Shown: in pieces, positions 56,180 to 64,000 of the stretch
How the letters are laid out: every line of letters starts with the position of its first letter
Position numbering within the stretch: the first letter of the stretch is position 1
Assembly (NCBI RefSeq): GCF_015706575.1
Contig: NW_024037067.1
Location: 6,771,909 to 6,835,908 of the forward strand
DNA from: Patiria miniata
Lineage: Eukaryota > Echinodermata > Asteroidea > Valvatida > Asterinidae
Length of the DNA stretch: 64,000 nucleotides
Direction of reading: 5' to 3'
Notes under the pieces: model-generated
Told to the model about the DNA's origin: nothing
The model's input: the letters and a program-made list of their open reading frames with translations, nothing else
The model's database searches: none
Translations under genes and position numbers: made by a program

Positions 56180-56239
56180 ACAGTGTGTGTACGTGTACAC
56201 ATTCACGCACCTACGAATGCATACACGTACACACACTGT
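56180..56239. repeat. Perfect 18-bp hairpin arms, loop 24 nt
   Basis: ACAGTGTGTGTACGTGTA (56180-56197) and TACACGTACACACACTGT (56222-56239). Pairing continues imperfectly (ATTC/GAAT) into the loop. Preceded by (TACG)n. Confidence 0.8.
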
Positions 56240-56924
56240 GATTGCATCTGAAAGGGGAACTCCCAAGCTACACGCCAATATGACTATAGAGGTCGCTGGT
56301 CATATCGGTCTGTATGACAAAAAGAGCACCGATTTCGGGGCGGTTTTGAGTGCAAAATGATCGCAGTAGGGGGAAAACTTCTCATGGTAATCAATCGCTA
56401 CATCCAGCAACTCTATGCGTCCTACAAATGCCAAAGCCGGGTAACCGCCTAGTTATTCTACTGAATGCTATAACAGGGCGACAGATTTTGCTAATCGCAT
56501 CCATATTAGGGCGACACACCTTATTGGGGCGACACATAACTGTCGCCTTTTGGTGAAAACAACCCTTAAGACAAGGAATTTTATTGTCACAAACCATCTA
56601 GATCAATTCCTCGTTGTCAAAAACATAACTGTACCGAATTTCGGGGAAAAAAGATAAGGTAAACTTGGGTTAGGTGACATTTTAGGTCTGTGCACAAGTC
56701 TATGGAAAAGTCGCCCTATTATAGCATCCAGGATAATTATTATTATTATTCAATTTTATGCAAACCGACTTTTGTCTATAAGCACTAAGCAGCGAACCGT
56801 GCCGACGAAAGCTTTGAAAACCTCATAATTCTTTAAAAAGAGAAATTCCAGGATAAAGTGGACATGGCTGAAGAGTGTAAAATTCATGAGATCTTCAAAA
56901 CTACAATAATCCCCCACCCCCCAA

Positions 56925-57163
56925 CAGAAGTGTGGGCCAATTCTACTAGCAAATACTTACCCGTAGAGTATTACTACATATATGCATTATTCCCTAGAGG
57001 GTCCCAGCCATACGCTAAGATTTATTATCCACAGTACCTTGCGGCCCGCCCACCATACTTTTCTAGAGCGTAAGGTGCGTGAATGAACGTGTAGGTGAGA
57101 GTGGGGAGGCGGGTGGGCACTCTACGGGTAAGTATTCGCTAGTAGTATCGGCCCACACTTCTG
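56925..57163. mobile_element. 239-bp palindromic MITE between G/C runs
   Basis: Perfect 14-bp ends CAGAAGTGTGGGCC and GGCCCACACTTCTG, continuing imperfectly with TACTAGC-AATACTTACCCGTAGAG (to 56969) and its complement (57117-57140). Outside the ends a C run with AATCC (left) and a G run with GGATT (right) extend the palindrome. A further arm with CTACTTACCCGTAGAGTATT follows at 57191-57220. A partial copy lies at 13211-13314. Confidence 0.75.
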
Positions 57164-57310
57164 TGGGGGGGGGGGGGGATTCTACTGCACTCTACTTACC
57201 CGTAGAGTATTACTACATATGCAGAGTAGCGCCACTTTAGGTAGGTGGGTTCGCGTATGACATGAGTGTACACGATGTGTAAGGCGGGCTGCAAGGGAGC
57301 GTGAGCCCAA

Positions 57311-60300
57311 AGCCAACAAGATTAAACCCACTAAAGTAAACCAGAGGAATCGGCTGCTGCCATAATGGAGTAAGCCGTCACTGGTCGGTACTGCGGGCTG
57401 CCACCGGAGGAGGAACCGGATCCGGTTGCGCCACTGGGGCAGTAGGGAGGGCTGCACAACAGTTCTGCTGTCAGCTTGCAGCACGTCCCTGAAATAAAAG
57501 GAGATGAATGTGTTGGAGGATTTCCAACATGCTGCTTGGAGCACTCCTTTGAAAAAGTGAGCCCAAGAGGTCGCCACGCTGCAAACTACGTGGGCCCGTT
57601 CTCTGTTCAGGATCGGTCACTCAAACGATGGGAGTCGTATGGCCATCATGACCCAGCGAGCGATAGTATCGCAGGATGCTGGCCGATGTGGTGAAACGTG
57701 GATATGAACAGAGCCTAGTGGTCACCGCGGATCAGTGCAGTCCGATGGAGGTTCCACCAAAGGGTCCAGATAGGACACGAGATTTTGTTCTCTGGGACAG
57801 GAACGAAGATGTCAGGCGGGACAACATCGCTGACTGGTACTTCGTGAAGAAAGGGCGATGGGAGGTCAAGCGGAGCCCACTGAGCTCCCAATGCAAATGT
57901 TCTTAATCTATGGTCATGGAGTTCACTCATGCGCTGCACTGAGGCTGCTGTCAGGAGGAAACTGTTTTCAAGGAAGCGTTAAGAACAGAAGCTTGGTCTA
58001 GTGGTTCGAGCAGGAACCAGGTGAGAGCTTGTAAGACCGGCCCACAATCACACGATGGTAGGAGTGTCTGTTGGGAGGGTCATGAAACAAACATGACTCG
58101 GAAGAGGTGCGTGAGGATGGTGCAGTCGGAAATCGAAGAACCATCCCAAAAACCTGAATGAACAGTCACAATTTCAGAGCGATAGTTCTAGAGAATGAGA
58201 ACCCCAAACCCCGATTGGTGGGGTGGAGACCAATATTGCCAACTTTGGTTAGAGTTGTGGCGAAGGGATCCACCGTAGGTCATACGGACCATTTATAAAA
58301 ATGTCGTAATCAGCTGTCACGAACAGTCCGGGTTGACTTATGCCTGCTACGGACTGTGATGGCAGCAGTCGCATGAGAAGGCTGTGGAATGGCAGACAAG
58401 TCGTGGAAGCCACGGTTGTCGGAGCCAAATGAGGCAATCAGGAGGACCCTGCAGGGATCCTGCTTGATCTTCCCCAGTTCTCAGGTGAGTAGGGAAATCA
58501 AGGAAAAAAGCGTAAACAAACAATTTGGTCCACGCAAAGGGGCGTATGTATAGCACGCCATGCCTTTAGCTCTTGGGATCTGAAACAGTACCCCGTGAGC
58601 TGGCGGTTGAGTACAACTGCAAACAGGTAGATATTGCGGATAGTCAAGTAGTGCTAAGATCGTCCGCACGACCAAAGTTCGGATGGCTCACTCCATGGGG
58701 CGAATCCAGCCCCTGGAGAGGGCATCGGTTGTGGTGTGGTCTCTGTCCGCCAGATGGACCTTTTGAGATAGATGCCATGCTGGCCACGCCAATGCCGTAG
58801 TTGCCATGTGAGTAGGCACAGGCACAGGAGTATATTAGTATCACCTATATGTAGGACACCACAGTTGTGTTGTCGCAATGGGTGACAACAAACTGACCCT
58901 GCACTATGCTCTAAAAGCGGTGAAGGGTGATAAGGACCACTATCATTTTGAGAAATTGTTGTGGCAGGTGACTGATGGTAAGTCCAGAGACTCACCGTTT
59001 GGTGAGATTCTATCAACGTGCCCCAACCCAACAGAGACGAATCTGTTGTGATCGTTATGGTGGGCCTAAAGGGCGGGAAAAACCCTGGCTGATATTGTTC
59101 AGTTGGATCCACCACCAGGGACGCAGCCTGTGAACACGGTACCCTTTGGGTTACATGGTGGAACCGTGGACAAAAGAGGGCCAGAAAATTGAAGCAGGCC
59201 CCTATACAGGCGGCATCGCGAAACCAAGTCCATGAGGTTCGCCAGTAGGCCATGGCAGAATCGCATTGACAAACATTGGCGATTCTCCCCCATGTCGGGT
59301 AAGCCGGGTCCTGTTGTAAGAGTAGATCGGGGACAGCACCGAATAACTGGGCCATTGGGATGAGATTGGCTGGGATTTAGAATCCTTGATGCGAAACCCA
59401 GGCCCTTGGAAATTGAGCGGGTCTGACGTACTGCATGAGTCGTTGAAGCCTGCTATGCGCCAATGATGAATCCGTCGTCAAGGTTTATGAACATCCATAG
59501 ACCTTGACAATGGAAGGCGCTGGCCAGTGTCTTGTTTACAATTCTTGTGAAGACCCGAGTTTGGCATGCGTTTGTGTCTGCCAAAGGGACACTCGAGAAT
59601 TCCAGGCAGTAGCCGAGTGAGACAGTGTTGACTAGCCACCGGACTGAAGTGAGCCCCAGGACCTGGTGAAAATTGGGTCAAATGGGTTCTCACAGGTCCT
59701 GTGATTGGTGGGTATATTCACTTCCGCCAGCTGAACCGTGGCTGAAAGGCGTCGGTTGAGGCCGAAGGACAGAAGGTGGCCCATGTATTTGCAGGGCGTC
59801 GAGCGGTGGAGTAAATCCAACGCTTGACGGCTGTGGACGACTGGGAAGACAGTTTTGGATGAACCTTCATCAAATTGGTCTTCTCCGAAGCAGTCTGAAA
59901 CTGAATGGCAAAGAGGTCTCGCCCCTGGAAGGGAAGGGACATGAGCCATTCGCAAGTATAACTGCCTCTATGTTGAGACGGCAGACTCGATTAAATTCAC
60001 TGGAACTGCCCAAAGGGACTTTTGCAGTCAGTGGAAGGCAGAGTTGAGCAAGTCACTTAAAAATCTTGGCTGTGTAGCCGGTGTTGGGTTCACAGAATCC
60101 CAATGCGTGCGCCACGTCTCGTTGTACCAGGTGAAAAGCGTGGTAATCGGGGCATAGTTGTGTCCTCTTGATTTGCCTGACGAAGTGACAGGGAAGAGGA
60201 AACATCTTGGGCAGGAGGTTCAGACGGCGAGTCCATGGGAGCGCCGAGAGAACTAAAGGCAATTACAAATGTACTAACACGACTGGAGTGTCCAAAGGTC

Positions 60301-60545
60301 AAAAAAATGTGCATGGTTTATTAGGGTTCCGGGTGCCGGGGGCCCTGGCACCCGGATTGCTGGATAAGGGGACCGTGGATACAGCCGACGAGGCCGTGCC
60401 GGTGGAGTAGCAGCGGGCGCGGTCGCATGGCCAGCCGTATTTTAGGTGTTTCCGAATTACTTTGGGGCCCCATGGATGACATAATTGCAGCACGGGGGAA
60501 AACCATATCCATGTAAATTGATCGGGAAAAACTGGACGGCAGCCG
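57311..60545 (-). mobile_element. DIRS-like retroelement fossil, copy 2
   Basis: Homologous to 7349-10715 in the same orientation. Minus strand shows an RNase H-like region (PTITITTDSSLLGWGTLIE near 59040) and, downstream on that strand, blocks like those between RNase H and the recombinase in DIRS elements. Upstream there are degraded RT-like stretches. Many breaks in all frames. It lacks the three insertions of copy 1, so it is the cleaner guide to the family. Alternative: another RNase H-bearing retroelement order. Confidence 0.6.
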
Positions 60546-61249
60546 AGGAAAAGTTGCATGCCTGTACAGGGCAATACATTTAGCGCTCACCGCATGTACC
60601 GGTACCGTTGTGAGACCAGCCCTTGGTCCACCTAAAAACTTAGTCATAATTACATGCTTTCGCTAGAGTCGATGCGAATTCCCCTCAAACACCTTACCCC
60701 CACATTCGCTCCACATTGACCCTGAACATTTAGCAAGTGTGGTCCCCTTAAACATACCCGTGTATTCGACACTCAGTGACCCTGCACACCCAGCGAGTGT
60801 GACCCGCTAAACCACTTGCCAAGAACCTGTCACATGGCCGGTACACTAAAGGTCAAATTACTTCCCCTTACTCATAGTTTTACTCCATAGAATTGTGTGT
60901 AGATTCTCAACTAGTCTGGAGACAAAGTCTTGTACACAAACCTATGTACCGATAAAGTTACCCCTTACCTTTTCCCTGAATTTCCCCGTAATGCACCCAC
61001 GAGTAATCCTACATCACCCACTAACCATAACTCTCAGACTTTCTTCCACTAGAATATTTTTTTTAAGTCAACCGTAACAGGAGTGTTATCCTCCATACAG
61101 GTTTTCTCCATACACTTTATGCACATATATGAATTATTCATAACCACCAGAATCCAATGCTCTCATTGGCTAAGACGCAAAAGTCTATATAAAGCGCTTA
61201 GCAATAGTAGATTGGGGTGTAGGTGGTTTGGATAGAGGTAGCACCTTCT
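60546..61249. other. Unassigned, with two 60-bp imperfect repeats
   Basis: TTGACCCTGAACATTTAGCAAGTGTGG-like sequence near 60717 recurs near 60776 (GTGACCCTGCACACCCAGC). Nothing else recognised. Confidence 0.4.
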
Positions 61250-61529
61250 GATGTTTGGCAGCTGCACCCTACATGGCAGGGTGGACCGACATCACTGGTC
61301 CTCATCCATCCACTAATCTCTCACGTGATGGCTCCAAGCGCCACACCCCGGTAACCGCTTCAGCTGGCGGGCTAAATCACGTGAGGGGGTGGTGTTAACA
61401 TGGCACCACTGGGCGAAAGACTTCCTCGATGAATTCACCGGCCAGGGCAGAAGAGTTCCTAGAAGAACTTAACGGCTACGTGTTCGTGATCAGGGTGACC
61501 CACCTAGTTGGAGGAAGTCGGCTGTGATC

Positions 61530-62772
61530 AAACCTGGAGAGGGATGGGCGCCACCAGGTTAACTCTGCCCAAGATACACTACATGATGATGAGCAAAATA
61601 TCAACTACTACACCGGATCGGTCATCGCCGGGTTAACAAGGACCGCGCCTTTCATCGTACACCAGGGTGGAGGTGACAAATATGCTACTGGTGCAACCTC
61701 ACCAAAGAACATCCGTGGGAGGGATAACATTACATTCGCCACATGGAATGTGAGAACACTTTCTCAGTCGGGGAAACTGCAAGAACTCACGCATGAGCTG
61801 GTGAGATACACCTGGCACATTGTGGGTCTCTGCGAAGTCAGATGGAAGAATCTTGGAGAACACCTTACAGAGGAAGGTCATACACTGTACTACAGCGGAG
61901 AACCTGATAAACACACCAATGGCGTTGGGTTCCTTGTTAACAAGAACATCAGAAACTCAGTGCTCAGGTGCCGCCCAGTATCCAGTAGACTTATCTCCGT
62001 CCGCCTTCGAGCAACACCATTTAACATCACAATTGTACAGGCATATGCACCAACAACAGCCTACGATGATGACCAAGTGGAGGAGTTCTACACCCAACTC
62101 CAGGGCATCATCAACAGGGCTGACAAAAAAGACATACTAATCATCCAGGGTGACTGGAACGCCAAGGTTAGAGCCGATGTGCTAAAAGACTGGAAGAAAT
62201 TCTGTGGCCCCGAGCGAGGATTACGCCTGTTAGAATTTGCCAGTTACAACGACATGGTACTGGCCAACACCCTTGGTGTCCATAAAGCATCACGACGCTG
62301 GACCTGGCCTGCTCCAAATGGAATACACCATAGTCAGATCGATTACATCCTGGTGCAAAACCGGTTTCGATCAGGGATCAAGAGAGTCAAAACGCGGTCA
62401 TTCCCAGGTGCAGATGTAGGTAGTGATCACGACCTGGTGATCATGAACTTTAGAGTACAGCTGAAGAAGATCAATAAGCCAAAGAACATCAGACTGAAGT
62501 TCAACTTGGACAGATTGAAGGACCCCACTATCGTGGAATCCTTTCAAGCAATAATTGGCGGAAAATTTGCACCACTGCTAACGCTTGACGAAGGTACTGA
62601 AGCAATGACTACCAAGTTTAATGCAGTGATGACAGAAACAGCGGATGAGATCTTAGGTAAACGCCGCCGGAAAAACCAACCCTGGGTGACAGATGAGATC
62701 CTAGAGTTGTGTGACAAAAGGAGAGAGCTGAAGAAAAGCAAGAACACAGCATACAAAGTAAAGATCAGGTAA
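61530..62772 (+). pseudogene. LINE endonuclease ORF
   Basis: Open in one frame from just after a TGA near 61524 to a TAA at 62770-62772. Landmarks: FATWNVRTLSQSGK (61734-61776), GLCEVRW (about 61826), IIQGDWNAKV (about 62141), SRRWTWPAPNGIHHSQIDYIL (21 residues; shown in two parts as SRRWTW and HHSQIDYIL) and SDHDLV at about 62424-62441. These are the Mg-binding and catalytic positions of APE-type LINE endonucleases (N, E, D/N, SDH) and all seem present. The first in-frame ATG is unclear. The TAA after KVKIR ends the frame although LINE coding continues in the same frame (MYSAKDDWVAKQCMDI). Confidence 0.85.
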
Positions 62773-62775
62773 GAC

Positions 62776-64000
62776 ATGTACAGTGCTAAAGATGACTGGG
62801 TTGCTAAACAGTGCATGGACATCGAAGACAGCCTCAACAAGAACAACAGTAGGCGAGCATTCCGAGTTGTAAAGGATCTCACAAAACAGAGACAGTCAAG
62901 AGGCAGCACGATCCAAGACAAAGAAGGTAACTGTCTCACGGAAGAAAAGGACATCATAGATCGATGAACGGAGTATTGTTCAGACCTTTACAACTACCAG
63001 CTACATGGAGATCCTAACGTGCTCATAGACCAGGAATCGTCGAACGACGACGACTACCCAATTCTACGTGAGGAGGTTGAATCAGCTATCAAATCATTAA
63101 AGAGTAGGAAAGCTGCAGGAGTAGACAACATCCCTGCTGAACTAATAAAACACGGAGGAGATACAGTGACAGACATCCTCACCAAAAGATATGGCAAACT
63201 GGAGAGTGGCCAACACCTTGGACACAGTCACTTATCATTATGCTCCCCAAAAAAGGCAACCTACAGCAATGTAAAAATTACAGAACTATCAGCCTAATCA
63301 GCCACGCAAGCAAGGTGATGCTGAAGATCATCTTGAACAGGCTAAAACCTCAAGCTGAAGAAATTATCGCCGAAGAACAAGCCGGCTTTCGCAGTGGAAG
63401 AAGTACCACAGAACAAATATTCAATGTGCGGGTTCTGTGCGAAAAATACAGTCAACATCAGCAAGATATCTACCGTGTCTTCATTGATTTTAAGAAGGCA
63501 TTCGACAGGGTATGGCATGACGCACTCTGGGCCACAATGAAGAACTACAACATGGGACAGAAGCTGATCCAAATCATCAGGCAACTGTACGCCAAGGCTA
63601 GCAGTGCGGTACTTGTTAAAGGCTCAGTGGGTGAATGGTTCAAAACATCTGTTGGAGTCCGTCAGGGCTGCCTCCTGTCGCCCACATTGTTCAACATTTT
63701 CCTAGAGGATCATGCCGGCTCAGTAGGCATTGGAGGGCGGATCATCACAAATCTTCGCTTTGCCGATGTTATTGACGGATTGGCAGGGAAGGAAGAAGAA
63801 CTCGCCAACCTGGTGAACTGTCTGGATGAAACATCCTCCAGATACGGCATGGAGATTAGTTCAGAAAAAAAACAAACTGATGACAAACAGCACGGAGCCA
63901 ATCACGAGGAAGATCACAGTCAGAGGCCAAGAGCTAGAGACAGTGAAACAGTTCAAATACCTCGGCGCCATCATCAGTGAGGAGGGATCAAAGACCGAAA
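62776..64000 (+). pseudogene. LINE reverse transcriptase region, broken
   Basis: Continues the endonuclease frame through a second stop, TGA at 62965-62967, to LKSRKAAGVDNIPAELIKHGG near 63090-63150. A frame shift near 63181-63189 moves coding to the frame of 63240-63870, with NYRTISLISHASKVMLKII, EEQAGFRSGRSTTEQIF, FIDFKKAFDRVWHDALW (catalytic Asp in FIDF) and VGVRQGCLLSPTLFNIFLE. The YADD-type box reads FADV: codon 63768-63770 is GTT where GAT is expected. A second shift lies at the run of eight A at 63865-63872. The tail QELETVKQFKYLGAIISEEG continues to the window edge. Confidence 0.85.

Larger units (their letters stand above)
61250..64000 (+). mobile_element. LINE (L2/RTE-like), endonuclease plus RT, runs off window
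   Basis: A 5' UTR-like GC-rich region (61250-61530) leads into a long frame with AP-endonuclease and then reverse transcriptase. The protein resembles those often annotated as craniofacial development protein 2-like, which are LINE proteins. It is the best preserved mobile element here, but has two in-frame stops, two frame shifts and a changed polymerase catalytic box. The 3' end is outside the window. Confidence 0.85.

Noticed and set aside
54775-64000. Upstream MARF1 exons with the first half of the NYN domain
   Set aside because: No IGVFWDIEN-like segment was found among the repeats; the exons are probably beyond the window.

Overview
This looks like about 64 kb of a metazoan nuclear genome, most likely a marine invertebrate; an echinoderm, hemichordate or cephalochordate would all fit, and I cannot decide among them. 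The reasons are one large intron-rich gene with vertebrate-like protein domains and a dense mixture of LINEs, DIRS-like retroelements, hAT-like and Tc1/mariner elements, a tRNA-derived SINE, satellites and long poly-G/poly-C runs. There is one assembly gap of 500 N (1304-1803).

The only host gene I can support is MARF1 (meiosis regulator and mRNA stability factor 1, limkain-b1), on the minus strand. Eleven exons can be placed between 54774 and 13685. They encode the end of the NYN ribonuclease domain, RRM1, an acidic and Ser/Pro-rich linker, RRM2 and three LOTUS domains. Every junction has consensus splice dinucleotides and the reading phases fit from one exon to the next, giving about 785 codons. 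The first exons (start codon, first part of NYN) should lie beyond 64000, and the remaining LOTUS exons and 3' end beyond position 1; I did not find them here.

Layout. 1-1303: 195-bp satellite, then the gap. 1925-4664: a decayed LINE split by a Tc1/mariner copy. 4670-4965: a second LINE scrap. 4992-7333: a hAT-like element with an 8-bp target duplication. 7349-10715: a DIRS-like fossil carrying three smaller insertions. 10890-12345: a tandem array with internal hairpins. 13685-20727: MARF1 exons for LOTUS2/3, with a DIRS-like fragment between. 21282-25750: an antisense LINE lacking its reverse-transcriptase domain, split by a 2.42-kb DNA transposon (22764-25183) that carries seven copies of a 16-bp motif. 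28923-29024: MARF1 exon. 30816-34130: GAGTC palindromes, a 155-bp tandem array, TGACGTCA-rich repeats and a poly-G hAT-like element. 37396-40500: two short inverted-repeat elements and a 584-bp tandem repeat full of TGACGTCA. 41540-42332: LOTUS1 exons. 43330-44370: DIRS-like ORF1 fossil. 46647-54774: RRM2, linker, RRM1 and NYN exons. 55592-57163: SINE and palindromic elements. 57311-60545: second DIRS-like fossil of the same family as the first. 61250-64000: a fairly young LINE that runs off the window.

The most unusual structures are the TIR element at 22764-25183 with its repeated motif, the TGACGTCA repeat family, the GAGTC palindromic element and the shared block linking the 4992-7333 element to a 205-bp palindromic element at 38583. 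MARF1 in mouse restrains retrotransposons in oocytes, so the retroelement load in these introns is worth noting, but nothing here shows a functional link.
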